Assembly: GCF_002567005.1 (NCBI RefSeq)
Contig: NZ_NUZU01000007.1
Span: 123,414-187,413, forward strand
Source of the DNA: Bacillus sp. AFS073361
Lineage (GTDB): Bacteria > Bacillota > Bacilli > Bacillales > Cytobacillaceae
DNA length: 64,000 nt
Direction: 5' to 3'
Under the pieces are notes generated by a model. It did not search any database. It was not told the origin of the DNA and saw nothing but the letters and a program-made list of their open reading frames with translations. Positions 1 through 8,869 of the stretch are shown here, one piece after another (within the stretch, counting starts at the first letter, position 1; each line of letters opens with the position of its first letter). The position numbers and the translations under genes are program-made.

Positions 1-72
1 GGGGTGTTTTTGTAGATTAAAAAAATTGGCGGTTTTATTTTATTAGGTTTAGTGTCTATATATTTGTATATG

Positions 73-123
73 AAAGCCCTGGGCCTAATCAATTATTTTG
101 GAGGGCACCAGGGCTTTTCTTTT
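73..123 (+). terminator. Rho-independent terminator of a gene left of the window
   Basis: AAAGCCCTGG (73-82) pairs with CCAGGGCTTT (108-117) and is followed by a T-rich tail. It points rightward, so it closes a plus-strand gene lying mostly outside the window. Bases 1-72 hold no gene I can support. Confidence 0.7.
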
Positions 124-191
124 AGTCATTTATCCCAAAACGTTACAAAGTATAGATCTTGTACAATATTGCGAGTAAGACTCCTTGTTTC

Positions 192-1403
192 TTAAATTCT
201 ATGTGGAGAATGCCGTAATGCTCTTATAGAAATGCTACCTAATCGAATTACTATGATGATAGAAATTATCGTGTGGACTACAATCATGGAGACAACACCA
301 TGCCAGCCAAAACTACTATAATATGCACCACTCACCGTTCCTCCGATACTAGATCCCGCATAATAGAAAAATAAATATAGGGATGATGCTTGTGCTTTAT
401 CATGAGTAGCGATTTGTCCCACCCAACCACTTCCAATCGAATGTCCAGCAAAAAAACCGTACGTAAAAATGGCTATTCCAATAATTTTTAACGATAAAGA
501 CGAATTTAGCGTTATACATGTCCCTAACAATACAATGAACAATGACACCATTAATAGTTTTCTTTTCCCGTATTGATCGGCTAACATTCCCATCCAAGTA
601 GAACTAAATGTTCCAACAATATACACAATGAATATAAAGCCAACTAAGGTTTGACTTAAAGAATAAGGTGGAGCCATTAACTCAAAACCAATGTAATTAT
701 ATAACGATACAAAGCATCCCATTAATAGAAATCCAGTTAAAAATAAATAAAGGAGGCCTGGTTCTTTAAATTGGACAAACAAGGAGATTGCTAATTTTTT
801 AATTTCAAATTTTCGCGGTTTAAAATGTGTAGATTTCGGTAAAATAGACCAGAAAATAAGACTAGCAAGCAAACTAATGATTCCAATAAAGGCCAATGCT
901 ACATGCCAACTAAAATAATCTGTTAAAATTCCACTAATTATTCGACCTCCCATTCCGCCAATGGAGTTCCCGCTAATGTATAATCCCATTGCCATCCCTA
1001 AACTTTTAGGGTCAATTTCCTCACCTAAGTAGGCCATCGCAACAGCAGGCAATCCTGCTAATGAAATCCCTTGTAAGATTCTACATAAGATTAATAGATG
1101 AAAATTTGGACTAAACGCAGTTAAAATGGATAGAATCGATGAAACAATTAAAGAAATAGTCATGACTGGTTTCCGGCCAAATACTTCTGATAAAGAACCA
1201 GCAATCAACATACTCACCGCTAAAGCAATAGTGGTAGAGGACAAGCTTAAACTGGATACAGCTGGTGAAATATGAAATTCCTTCACGATCTCCGGCAGTA
1301 ATGGCTGTGTTCCCCAAAGGATCGCGAATGTATTAAATCCACCGGCAAATAAAGCGATGTTTACCATTTTAAATGTGTGTGTCCCGCGCTGAATATAGTT
1401 CAT
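192..1403 (-). CDS. MFS transporter, YnfM-like
   Basis: This is a 403-residue major facilitator with about 12 hydrophobic segments. It shows the loop 2-3 signature GSLSEVFGRKPV near residues 69-80 and a repeated LADQYGKRK-type loop in the second half. The segment GLYISGNSIGGMGGR matches the pattern I recall in E. coli YnfM, an inner-membrane drug-efflux-type MFS protein of similar length. Export of small molecules is therefore likely, but the substrate cannot be read from sequence. The start has AAAGGAG about 12 bases upstream. It is divergent from the acetyltransferase at 1618 and has no operon partner. Confidence 0.85.
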   Translation of the reverse strand: MNYIQRGTHTFKMVNIALFAGGFNTFAILWGTQPLLPEIVKEFHISPAVSSLSLSSTTIALAVSMLIAGSLSEVFGRKPVMTISLIVSSILSILTAFSPNFHLLILCRILQGISLAGLPAVAMAYLGEEIDPKSLGMAMGLYISGNSIGGMGGRIISGILTDYFSWHVALAFIGIISLLASLIFWSILPKSTHFKPRKFEIKKLAISLFVQFKEPGLLYLFLTGFLLMGCFVSLYNYIGFELMAPPYSLSQTLVGFIFIVYIVGTFSSTWMGMLADQYGKRKLLMVSLFIVLLGTCITLNSSLSLKIIGIAIFTYGFFAGHSIGSGWVGQIATHDKAQASSLYLFFYYAGSSIGGTVSGAYYSSFGWHGVVSMIVVHTIISIIIVIRLGSISIRALRHSPHRI

Positions 1404-1559
1404 TATTGAAAAATACTCCTTTAGTTGTTGGTTTTATAAATTATCTCTACCTCATCATACTCCTCTTTTTGCATAGGTTCTAATAAAATACCTTTAAGAA
1501 GCTCCGTGCGGTCACCATTCTAAAAAATGTCAATTATTCCAACAATTATAGAAAAAGTA

Positions 1560-1565
1560 TATAAT
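1560..1565 (+). promoter_or_regulatory. Probable sigma-A -10 element of the acetyltransferase gene
   Basis: TATAAT sits 53 bases before the ATG at 1618, with only a weak -35 (TTCCAA, 1537-1542) at 17-bp spacing. The in-frame upstream ATG at 1564 overlaps this hexamer, which argues that translation starts at 1618. Confidence 0.4.
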
Positions 1566-1617
1566 GAATTTGGATAGTTCATATGGTCGGACATTTATGG
1601 AAAAGAGGACTAAATCG

Positions 1618-2376
1618 ATGAAGAATATAACATTCGAGAATATTTATGTGGTTGGTCAGGTTGTATTTGAAAATAATCAATACAAACACATTCATTATCC
1701 TGAAATGTTACTTAGATATGATAGTAATTTTATAGAGTTTAAGTTATCACCATCTTTATCGGAATTTAAAAGTGTGGAGTTTTACTTGCGAAATTATCAT
1801 TTAAAAAATGGTCAAAATCATGTAAAGTTTTATTTTCCTCCAAACGAAAAGCTAGCGGAGGAATTAGTAGCTTACATGAAGGATTCAGGTTATAGTATTG
1901 GATTTCTCGAATTGTACGCCATCCAGCCTAAACAATTTCCTTTGGTGGCAGACAACCCGGATGTAGAGGTACAAGTTGTGACAGATAAAAACCTGGAAAC
2001 TTTCCTTGAATTGCAGTATAAGCATGATTTGGAATTAGGTTCGGAATTTGCAAATCAAAAGAGGGAATTAGCTAAAAGAAATTTTGAAGATCCGTCTATT
2101 CAGCAGCTGCTTGCATTTTATAAAGGAGTTCCAGCAGGTTCAGTAGATGTGATTATTTCGAAAGAAACCGCCGAAATTGATGGCCTGGTGGTAGATGAGG
2201 ATTTTCAGAAAAAAGGAATTGGCAGCAGGCTGCAAAAATTTGTTATGGAGAAATATACTAATAAAACCATCATTTTAGTAGCGGATGGTGAAGACACTCC
2301 GAGAGAAATGTACAGGAAACAAAACTATGAGTATCTAGGATTTAAATATCATTCACATAAAATATTTGAAAATTAA
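1618..2376 (+). CDS. GNAT family N-acetyltransferase
   Basis: The 252-residue protein carries a C-terminal GNAT fold. The acetyl-CoA pyrophosphate-binding motif A is visible as VDEDFQKKGIGSRL (Q/R-x-x-G-x-G), followed by a DGEDTPREMYRKQNYEYLGF motif-B-like segment. The N-terminal half is a second, degenerate domain that probably shapes the acceptor site. It would transfer acetyl from acetyl-CoA to an unknown amine. Start choice: AAGAGGA lies 8 bases before ATG 1618, while earlier in-frame ATGs overlap the promoter. It is followed 34 bases later by the DUF6155 gene, probably cotranscribed. Confidence 0.8.
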   Translation: MKNITFENIYVVGQVVFENNQYKHIHYPEMLLRYDSNFIEFKLSPSLSEFKSVEFYLRNYHLKNGQNHVKFYFPPNEKLAEELVAYMKDSGYSIGFLELYAIQPKQFPLVADNPDVEVQVVTDKNLETFLELQYKHDLELGSEFANQKRELAKRNFEDPSIQQLLAFYKGVPAGSVDVIISKETAEIDGLVVDEDFQKKGIGSRLQKFVMEKYTNKTIILVADGEDTPREMYRKQNYEYLGFKYHSHKIFEN

Positions 2377-2410
2377 ATGTTATGATGAATGTAGTAATAG
2401 TGGAGGATCT

Positions 2411-2968
2411 ATGAAAATCAAGATTACTGATTTAAAAAAACAGTTAAAAGGATATGACCAAAAGGAATTGATTGAACTGATCGTGGCTATGTATAAGTCA
2501 AACAAAGAGGTTCAAAACTACTTATCCAGTAAATTTCTAGGGGACCAAGTAATTGAAGTTCTTTTTCATCAAACCCAGAAAAAAATTAAAAATGAATTTT
2601 TTCCAGAAAGAGGAACTGAGAAACTCCGATTGACAGAAGCAAAAAAGGAGATAACTGCTTTTAAAAAGGCAACAAATGATGAGAAACGAACAGTTGACCT
2701 TATGCTTTTTTATGTGGAAATGTGTGTGAAATTTACAAATTCATATGGTGATATAAATGAAGGTTTCTACACCAGTCTAGTGAGGATGTTTGATAAAGTA
2801 GCCATGGAATGTGATCGTGATGAAGAACTATATAAAGCCTTTTCTAATAGATTACGTAACATTATTTCTAATGTCGACTTAATTGGCTGGGGGGTTGAGG
2901 AAGCAATAATTGAGTCGTATTATTCGATTGAATGGGTTCATGGTGAAGATGAGAATGATGATGAATAG
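2411..2968 (+). CDS. DUF6155 family protein, function unknown
   Basis: This is a 185-residue soluble, mostly alpha-helical protein rich in Lys and Glu. Its opening, KITDLKKQLKGYDQKELIELIVAMYKSNKEVQNYL, is the pattern I associate with DUF6155. The C-terminus ends in an acidic tail (GEDENDDE). GGAGG at 2402-2406 sits correctly before ATG 2411, so longer in-frame starts that overlap the previous gene are unlikely. It follows the acetyltransferase at short distance and is probably in the same transcript. No catalytic residues are evident and I propose no function. Confidence 0.75.
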   Translation: MKIKITDLKKQLKGYDQKELIELIVAMYKSNKEVQNYLSSKFLGDQVIEVLFHQTQKKIKNEFFPERGTEKLRLTEAKKEITAFKKATNDEKRTVDLMLFYVEMCVKFTNSYGDINEGFYTSLVRMFDKVAMECDRDEELYKAFSNRLRNIISNVDLIGWGVEEAIIESYYSIEWVHGEDENDDE

Positions 2969-3077
2969 GTTCTTGTCTTACGACTTGGAACAGAAAGTTC
3001 CGATATATAAATGGTTAATCGAAAAAAATCGAGGGACGCAAAAGTAACAACACTAGTTAATACATGGAGGTGTACGC

Positions 3078-3527
3078 ATGAAAACAATCCGAAATATGTT
3101 TGAGCATTTACATTGGTCTAATCAACGGATTCTTGAAACCTTGCAAAATATGAAGGGGGAGAATGAACAAATTAACAGGCTATTCGCACATATCCTTCTC
3201 GCTGAACAGGTGTGGTTGACCAGGTTAACAGGATCAGACAGTTCAAATTTACCTATCTGGGCAGATGTTAGTATAGAATCATGTGTAGAACTGGCTAATC
3301 GAAATAATCAAAACTTTAAAGAATTCCTTTCGGGTTTAACTGACTCTGGTCTCGAACAAATCGTTTCATACAGGAACAGCAAAGGCATAGAGTTTAAGAA
3401 TTCGGTAAGAGACATCTTGACCCATGTTGCTTTACATGGTCAATATCACCGAGGACAGATCAATCAACTTTTAAGGGCCAATGATACCGAGCCTGTTATT
3501 TTAGACTATATTGTCTTTAGGAGATAG
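3078..3527 (+). CDS. DinB family metal-binding protein
   Basis: A 149-residue four-helix-bundle protein of the DinB/YfiT-like superfamily. The usual three metal-ligand histidines are all visible: His38 (FAHILLAEQVW), His120 and His124 (HGQYHRGQ). Members bind divalent metal and some act as thiol-dependent transferases; which reaction this one performs is unknown. The start follows GGAGGTG. It stands alone and is closed by the hairpin at 3541-3586. Confidence 0.85.
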   Translation: MKTIRNMFEHLHWSNQRILETLQNMKGENEQINRLFAHILLAEQVWLTRLTGSDSSNLPIWADVSIESCVELANRNNQNFKEFLSGLTDSGLEQIVSYRNSKGIEFKNSVRDILTHVALHGQYHRGQINQLLRANDTEPVILDYIVFRR

Positions 3528-3540
3528 ATGCTGGATTTAA

Positions 3541-3586
3541 AAAGGAGTGTTTCATTGGTGTCAGGCACCGTGAAACACTCCTTTTT
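3541..3586 (+). terminator. Terminator with a dispersed 13-mer in its loop
   Basis: AAAGGAGTGTTTCA (3541-3554) pairs with TGAAACACTCCTTT (3571-3584), followed by a T run. The loop contains GGTGTCAGGCACC (3557-3569), one copy of the repeat found across the window. Confidence 0.85.
3557..3569 (+). repeat. Dispersed 13-mer GGTGTCAGGCACC, copy 1
   Basis: An exact copy of the motif, lying in the loop of a terminator. Other copies are at 8828, 11666, 21682, 39590, 40204, 52618 and 52648. Confidence 0.8.
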
Positions 3587-3590
3587 ATTT

Positions 3591-3871
3591 AGACTTTTCT
3601 TTATTCCTTTCCGTGTAAATTTTTTTAGCCTCCATTTTCATAGTCTTTTATTCAATTGTTATTAAGGAGGCTTTAGAATGAAATTACGAAAGTAAAAGCG
3701 TTTGCATTGGTTGCTTACTGATTAATACCAGGAAATACTATTGTAATATATCTAAATATTCACTATAATACTATTAGTTCTAAAATAGTTCAGTAGATAA
3801 AGCAGAGAGAGGATATGTACACCTAAATGGACTATGAATTTGCAATTATCTTAAACTAGTGGAGGAATTCT
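3591..3871. other. Intergenic stretch with a decayed gene start
   Basis: No intact gene is present. AAGGAGG (3664-3670) precedes an ATG at 3679 that opens only MKLRK before a stop. One inserted base would extend it to a signal-peptide-like KVKAFALVAY, so this may be the relic of a secreted-protein gene. A cre-like sequence at 3693-3706 overlaps it with one mismatch. Confidence 0.3.
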
Positions 3872-5110
3872 ATGAAAAGTCTAGTGAACAAGTGGAATCA
3901 AATTAGTCTGGTAAAGCAAATAATTGTCGGTTTGATTATTGGCATTATTCTAGCTGTTACGGTCCCAGCAGCAGCAAAGCCTGTTGTTATCTTAGGTTCT
4001 TTGTTTGTAGGTGCTCTAAAAGCCATCGCACCCGTCCTCGTGCTCTTCTTGGTAATGTCAGCCATCGCTCAGCATAAGAGTGGTCACAAAACAAACATGA
4101 AATCCATTATTTTTCTTTATCTTTTAGGTACCTTTTTGGCTGGATTAGTTGCGGTTATTGTCAGTTTTATTTTTCCGGTCAGCTTAACACTTGCAACCGG
4201 TTCGGAGGAATTAGCAGCTCCAGGCGGTGTGGTAGAGGTTCTCAAAACGTTATTGTTAAACGTTGTAGATAACCCAGTTAAAGCTATTTACAATGCGAAC
4301 TATATTGGTATTTTAGCTTGGGCTGTACTCCTTGGTTTAGCGTTAAAAAATGCTCCAGATACAACCAAGACAATGATTTCTAACTTTTCAGATGCGGTGT
4401 CCAAACTGGTTACATGGGTAATCAAATTTGCTCCATTTGGAATCATGGGCCTTGTTATTGAATCTATTACAACTAACGGAGTCTCGTCATTACTGAGTTA
4501 CGGGAAATTGCTTGCTGTTTTGCTTGGCTGTATGGTATTTGTGGCGCTTGTTGTTAATCCAATCATTGTGTTCGCTGCAACTCGTCAAAACCCATACCCG
4601 CTTGTATTTATGTGTTTAAAGGAAAGTGGAATTACAGCTTTCTTCACACGCAGTTCCGCTTCAAATATTCCGGTCAATATGAAATTATGTGAAAAACTAG
4701 GTTTGGATAAGGATACTTATTCCGTATCGATTCCTTTAGGTGCAACCATCAATATGGCGGGAGCAGCTGTTACCATTTCTGTATTGACACTTGCAGCGGT
4801 CCATACATTAAATATTGAAGTGGACATTCCGACAGCCATCATCCTAAGCGTTCTATCAGCTGTTTGTGCTTGTGGTGCTTCAGGTGTTGCGGGTGGTTCC
4901 TTATTACTGATTCCGCTGGCATGCAGCTTATTCGGAATTCCAATGGATGTTGCCATGAAGGTGGTTGGCGTTGGATTTATTATTGGTGTTTTACAAGATT
5001 CTTTTGAAACGGCATTAAATTCATCTACAGACGTACTTTTCACTGCTGCGGCAGAATTTAATGAAAAACGTAAACAAGGAAAAAGTATTACTATTCAAAA
5101 AGCTTCATAA
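3872..5110 (+). CDS. sstT: Sodium/serine-threonine symporter SstT
   Basis: A 412-residue inner-membrane protein of the dicarboxylate/amino-acid:cation symporter family that imports serine and threonine with sodium. Long blocks match the E. coli SstT pattern: [23 protein letters not shown] near the start, [14 protein letters not shown] (serine-rich re-entrant hairpin), [31 protein letters not shown] and [20 protein letters not shown]. The length equals that of the known family. GGAGG precedes the ATG. It is a single-gene unit ending in the hairpin at 5136. Confidence 0.95.
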   Translation: MKSLVNKWNQISLVKQIIVGLIIGIILAVTVPAAAKPVVILGSLFVGALKAIAPVLVLFLVMSAIAQHKSGHKTNMKSIIFLYLLGTFLAGLVAVIVSFIFPVSLTLATGSEELAAPGGVVEVLKTLLLNVVDNPVKAIYNANYIGILAWAVLLGLALKNAPDTTKTMISNFSDAVSKLVTWVIKFAPFGIMGLVIESITTNGVSSLLSYGKLLAVLLGCMVFVALVVNPIIVFAATRQNPYPLVFMCLKESGITAFFTRSSASNIPVNMKLCEKLGLDKDTYSVSIPLGATINMAGAAVTISVLTLAAVHTLNIEVDIPTAIILSVLSAVCACGASGVAGGSLLLIPLACSLFGIPMDVAMKVVGVGFIIGVLQDSFETALNSSTDVLFTAAAEFNEKRKQGKSITIQKAS

Positions 5111-5135
5111 GCAGTATATGAATAGGTTGAATTCA

Positions 5136-5173
5136 AAACAGTTGTTAGAGAGCTCTCTAGCAGCTGTTTTTTT
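5136..5173 (+). terminator. sstT terminator
   Basis: AAACAGTTGTTAGAG pairs, with G-U pairs, to CTCTAGCAGCTGTTT, followed by seven Ts. Confidence 0.85.
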
Positions 5174-5298
5174 GTATTAGCTAAAATACGATAGACTGTT
5201 TAAATGATAAACCTAAAATAATATACATAAATCTGCATAAATATGAACACGAGATTTGCTGAACTTCATGAGAATATTAGATTTAATCAGGTGTTTTA

Positions 5299-5312
5299 TG
5301 AAAACGCTTACT
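5299..5312 (+). promoter_or_regulatory. Candidate CcpA cre site upstream of glnA
   Basis: TGAAAACGCTTACT fits the Bacillus cre consensus TGWAARCGYTWNCW at every position. It lies 41 bp before the -35 of the glnA promoter, a position more suited to activation or to long-range control than to simple occlusion. No other clear element is seen between the sstT terminator and this site. Confidence 0.5.
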
Positions 5313-5353
5313 AAAAATTCAGAATAAATATTCAAAATATTTACCTAAAAAGA

Positions 5354-5382
5354 TTGTCAAACTATTCTTTTTTTATTATAAT
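5354..5382 (+). promoter_or_regulatory. Sigma-A promoter of glnA
   Basis: TTGTCA (5354-5359) and a perfect TATAAT (5377-5382) are separated by 17 bp. No GlnR/TnrA-type box (TGTNA-N7-TNACA) was found here. Confidence 0.8.
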
Positions 5383-5438
5383 CAGTTTATATTAATCGAT
5401 GTAATAAAATATAACATGAAATTGCGAGGTAAAGTGAC

Positions 5439-6803
5439 ATGACAAAAACATTAATTTCAAACACACCAGGTGCTGCCACAACTCTTGAACAAATTAAAGA
5501 AATCATTAACGAAAAAAGTGTTGAATTATTACACTTGCAATTTGTCGATATCGAAGGAATCTTAAAGCACGTTACTGTAACTATTGAGCAATTGGAAGAT
5601 GTCGTTGAAGGTAAAATGATGTTTGATGGTTCTTCAATCAAAGGTTTCTCACCTATTAACAAATCAGATCTTTATTTACAGCCTGATTTAGCTACTTTTG
5701 CGGTTCTTCCTTGGACAGTTGAAAACGGATATTCGGAAGCTAGATTCCTATGTTCTGTTAAGAACCCAGATGGTTCCTTGTTTGAAGGAGACACAAGAAA
5801 TGTTTTAAAGAAAACAGTGGATCGCGCCGAGAAACATGGATACACGATTTCAGTGGGTCCAGAGTTAGAATTTTTCCTTTTTAAAACAGATGAAAATGGT
5901 TATGCAACACAAGAACTTGGTGATAAGGCCGGTTATTTTGAGCCATCTCCACATGACCTTGGCGAGCGCGTTCGTTTAGAAATTTACCGTGCCTTAAAAG
6001 CAATGGGCTTCACCATTGAGGCTTCTCACCATGAAGTAGCTGAAGGGCAACATGAAATTAACTTTAAATATGCAGATGTATTAACGGCTGCTGACCTTTC
6101 CACTACATATAAATGGGTCGTGAAGACAGTAGCGAAGAAATTCGGATTACACGCAACCTTTATGCCGAAGCCAGTATTTGGAATCAATGGTTCTGGTATG
6201 CATGTCAACATGTCCTTCTTTGAAGGTAGCGAAAATGCCTTCTTTGATCCATCCGATGAGTTACAATTATCTGAAAAAGCTTATCAATTCATTGCGGGTG
6301 TTCTAGAAAATGTGAAGAGCTTTACGGCAGTAACAAACCCGCTAGTAAACTCTTATAAGCGATTAGTGCCTGGTTATGAAGCTCCTTGTTATCTTGCTTG
6401 GTCTGCGTCAAACCGTTCAGCGTTAATTCGTATTCCAGCGAAAAAAGGCCTTGCGACACGTGTTGAATTACGTTGTCCAGATCCATCAGCTAACCCTTAC
6501 TTAACGTTTGCAGTGATTGCTTCTGCGGGTCTGGATGGAATCGAAAAAGGACTAGAAGCACCAGCTCCGATTAATGAAGATATTTTCCATATGACAGAAG
6601 AAGAAAGAGCCTTCCGTGGCATCGATAGCCTGCCTGGAAGTTTAGCAGAGTCAATAAAAGAATTAGAATCAGGAGATATTGCGGCTAATACACTAGGTGA
6701 GCACGTATACAACGAGTATGTTTCAATGAAGAAAGCAGAATGGGACAGCTACCGTACAGCGGTTCATGCATGGGAAATCGATAACTATCATTCTAAATTC
6801 TAA
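5439..6803 (+). CDS. glnA: Type I glutamine synthetase (stand-alone paralogue)
   Basis: 454 residues, cytoplasmic; it makes glutamine from glutamate, ammonia and ATP, normally as a dodecamer. Visible signatures are MFDGSSIKGF (61-70), GPELEFFLF, the EASHHEVAEGQHEINFKYAD metal-ligand block, NGSGMHVNMS, and NSYKRLVPGYEAPCYLAWSASNRSALIRIP. It lacks the adenylylation tyrosine motif of the beta class. At the position of B. subtilis Arg62 (GFVRIEESD), which transmits feedback inhibition, this protein has Pro72 (GFSPINKSD). There is no glnR upstream, unlike the usual Bacillus glnRA operon. It is probably a second, differently regulated enzyme. Confidence 0.93.
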   Translation: MTKTLISNTPGAATTLEQIKEIINEKSVELLHLQFVDIEGILKHVTVTIEQLEDVVEGKMMFDGSSIKGFSPINKSDLYLQPDLATFAVLPWTVENGYSEARFLCSVKNPDGSLFEGDTRNVLKKTVDRAEKHGYTISVGPELEFFLFKTDENGYATQELGDKAGYFEPSPHDLGERVRLEIYRALKAMGFTIEASHHEVAEGQHEINFKYADVLTAADLSTTYKWVVKTVAKKFGLHATFMPKPVFGINGSGMHVNMSFFEGSENAFFDPSDELQLSEKAYQFIAGVLENVKSFTAVTNPLVNSYKRLVPGYEAPCYLAWSASNRSALIRIPAKKGLATRVELRCPDPSANPYLTFAVIASAGLDGIEKGLEAPAPINEDIFHMTEEERAFRGIDSLPGSLAESIKELESGDIAANTLGEHVYNEYVSMKKAEWDSYRTAVHAWEIDNYHSKF

Positions 6804-6811
6804 TTTAAAAA

Positions 6812-6854
6812 GCGGGCACCAGGGCATTAAACAACCCTAGTTGCCCGTTTTTTT
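6812..6854 (+). terminator. glnA terminator
   Basis: CGGGCA...AGGG pairs with CCCT...TGCCCG, followed by TTTTTTTT. It shares the 12-mer GGGCACCAGGGC with the terminator at 73-123. Confidence 0.85.
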
Positions 6855-6869
6855 ATGGAAGTAACTGTA

Positions 6870-6898
6870 AAGGACAGCCTCTAATTGAGGCTGCCCTT
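6870..6898 (-). terminator. Probable terminator of the small membrane protein gene
   Basis: An AAGG-ACAGCCTC / GAGGCTG-CCCTT stem reads on both strands. On the minus strand it is followed by TTTAC, placing it just downstream of the gene ending at 6937. Confidence 0.5.
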
Positions 6899-6936
6899 AT
6901 ATATAAATCCAAATTGGCTCAATTCTGCTTGCTATT

Positions 6937-7167
6937 TCACTTAATGTGATGCCATGCCCTCCTAAATACGTATAATCCAAAGATAAGGAATGCAAGGAAG
7001 CCAATTACAATGATAAGGAATTTTAGAACGGTAACAATTAAACCAACTAGACCGATAACTCCAAGCAAAGAAGTCACCCACAATAATCCAAACAATAGCC
7101 AAATGGCACCTGTTAAAAATCCAAGAAAAATTCCAAAAATGCCACAGGAACAATGGTTAGAACCCAT
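6937..7167 (-). CDS. Small hydrophobic membrane protein, function unknown
   Basis: A 76-residue protein almost entirely made of two or three membrane segments (about residues 9-30 and 36-67), with a short Cys-containing N-terminus (NHCSCG) and a basic C-terminal RRAWHHIK tail, predicted cytoplasmic. The start is supported by GGGGGTG upstream. It faces glnA convergently and no partner gene is nearby. I do not recognise the family. Confidence 0.7.
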   Translation of the reverse strand: MGSNHCSCGIFGIFLGFLTGAIWLLFGLLWVTSLLGVIGLVGLIVTVLKFLIIVIGFLAFLIFGLYVFRRAWHHIK

Positions 7168-7470
7168 CTGATTTCACCCCCTGTCCTTGTTTGTTCACCA
7201 ACATTGTATGCGGTTTCTATTGAAGATGTTTTATGAAAATAGAAAAAAGGCGAAAGACCTAAACATGATTTTTTGATAAAAACACGAACAATAATTAAAG
7301 AATATAATTTATAATTCGTGTTTAAATTGAATTTTTCGCTTGAAATACATAAAATTGTAGGTTAATATAGTCAAATAACAAACATTACACGTGAAGTGGA
7401 AGTTGTTTAAAAGATTAATCTGAATTTGATATCTAAATAAATATTATGTGAAACGGGGATGAAGGGTCAG

Positions 7471-8745
7471 ATGAAGAATCGATGGCTTATAGCTCTTTCG
7501 GCAGTTGGAATACATATTTCGATAGGATCGGTATATGCATGGAGTGTATTTACAAACCCATTACAGCAGCAAATGGGCTGGGGATTAAAACAGATTTCAT
7601 TTACATTTAGTTTAGCCATATTATTTTTAGGATTATCCGCGGCCTTTTTAGGCCATTTTGTGGAGAAGTTCGGACCAAGAGTGTCTGGAACTCTTAGTTC
7701 CTTGTTTTTTGGAGTTGGTGTTGCTGGTGCTGGGGCAGCTGTACACTTTGAATCTTTACTATTACTCTATTTATTTTATGGTGTCATTGCTGGTATTGGC
7801 TTAGGGGTTGGTTATATTACACCAGTGTCAACATTGGTCAAATGGTTCCCTGATCGAAGAGGATTGGCAACCGGACTAGCTATTATGGGGTTTGGCTTTG
7901 CATCAATGATTAGCAGTCCAATAATGAATCACTTAATCCAAACTTACGGCATTTCCAACACCTTTTATATTCTTGGCGGTACATATTTTCTAGTCATTTT
8001 TTGTTCCGCTCAATACCTTGCTCCGCCAGTAGCAGGTTGGGTACCTAAAGGTTTTGATTCAACGGTTGAAACTTCAGGGAATAAAAGGATAAAAAAGGAT
8101 CTTAGACAATTAACGGCAAATGAAGCGGTAAAAACAAGACAATTTTGGGCGTTGTGGATCATGCTTTTTATCAACATAACCTGTGGGATTGCCATTCTTT
8201 CCGTTGCATCGCCTATGGCACAAGAGTTGGTTGGTATAACAGCGGCATCTGCTGCGACAATGGTAGGAATTATGGGGTTATTTAATGGTTCCGGACGTAT
8301 TCTTTGGGCAACTATTTCTGATTACATTGGCCGACCAAATGTGTATACTCTATTTTTTGCTTTCCAAATTGTTGCCTTCTTTGTTTTACCGAACATTACA
8401 GTGGGTATTCTGTTTTCAATCATTGTTTATATGATCATGACTTGTTATGGGGGAGGATTCTCTTCGATACCAGCCTATATAGGCGACCTATTCGGAACGA
8501 AGCAGTTGGGCGCCATTCACGGCTATATTTTGACAGCCTGGGCAGCAGCCGGTTTAGTCGGTCCGATATTCGTTTCATGGATTCGAGAAACAACCGGAAG
8601 CTACCGAGGAACACTTCTTGTATTTTCGGGGTTGTTTATCATTGCATTAGCGATTTCACTATTGATAAGAGTAGATATTAAAAAGTTGCGGGCTTTGAAT
8701 GAGACTCCGGTGGTAAATAAAATGGATAATTTGAAGAGTAGCTGA
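7471..8745 (+). CDS. OFA family MFS transporter (oxalate/formate/monocarboxylate type)
   Basis: A 424-residue, 12-segment MFS protein. The opening RWLIALSAVGIHISIGSVYAWSVFTNPL and the block GVIAGIGLGVGYITPVSTLVKWFPDRRGLATG are typical of the OFA group, which contains the oxalate:formate antiporter and E. coli YhjX (pyruvate-responsive). It probably exchanges or exports a small carboxylate. AAGGG lies just before ATG 7471; the in-frame ATG at 7459 has no spaced ribosome site. It is monocistronic, and a hairpin follows. Confidence 0.85.
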   Translation: MKNRWLIALSAVGIHISIGSVYAWSVFTNPLQQQMGWGLKQISFTFSLAILFLGLSAAFLGHFVEKFGPRVSGTLSSLFFGVGVAGAGAAVHFESLLLLYLFYGVIAGIGLGVGYITPVSTLVKWFPDRRGLATGLAIMGFGFASMISSPIMNHLIQTYGISNTFYILGGTYFLVIFCSAQYLAPPVAGWVPKGFDSTVETSGNKRIKKDLRQLTANEAVKTRQFWALWIMLFINITCGIAILSVASPMAQELVGITAASAATMVGIMGLFNGSGRILWATISDYIGRPNVYTLFFAFQIVAFFVLPNITVGILFSIIVYMIMTCYGGGFSSIPAYIGDLFGTKQLGAIHGYILTAWAAAGLVGPIFVSWIRETTGSYRGTLLVFSGLFIIALAISLLIRVDIKKLRALNETPVVNKMDNLKSS

Positions 8746-8760
8746 TTAGAAGGATAAAAG

Positions 8761-8797
8761 GGACCTGGTTCTTTCAAATTGAACCAGGTCCTAACTA
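8761..8797. terminator. Bidirectional hairpin between converging genes
   Basis: A perfect 11-bp stem, GGACCTGGTTC (8761-8771) and GAACCAGGTCC (8781-8791). The minus-strand reading is followed by CTTTTAT, so it can also end the oxidoreductase transcript. Confidence 0.65.
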
Positions 8798-8827
8798 TTT
8801 TATATGAACCTGCTATTATTAACTATT

Positions 8828-8840
8828 GGTGCCTGACACC
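8828..8840 (-). repeat. Dispersed 13-mer, copy 2
   Basis: GGTGCCTGACACC, the complement of GGTGTCAGGCACC, lies 30 bp beyond the stop of the minus-strand oxidoreductase. Confidence 0.8.
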
Positions 8841-8869
8841 CTATTTGCGGGACGATGTCCCATAAAAAT

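Noticed and set aside
3693-3706. cre-like TAAAAGCGTTTGCA before sstT
   Set aside because: One mismatch at a key G, about 170 bp from the gene and overlapping a likely gene relic.
103-6825. Shared 12-mer GGGCACCAGGGC in the terminators at 73-123 and 6812-6854
   Set aside because: Only two copies, both within GC-rich stems of terminators; chance or stem convergence is enough.
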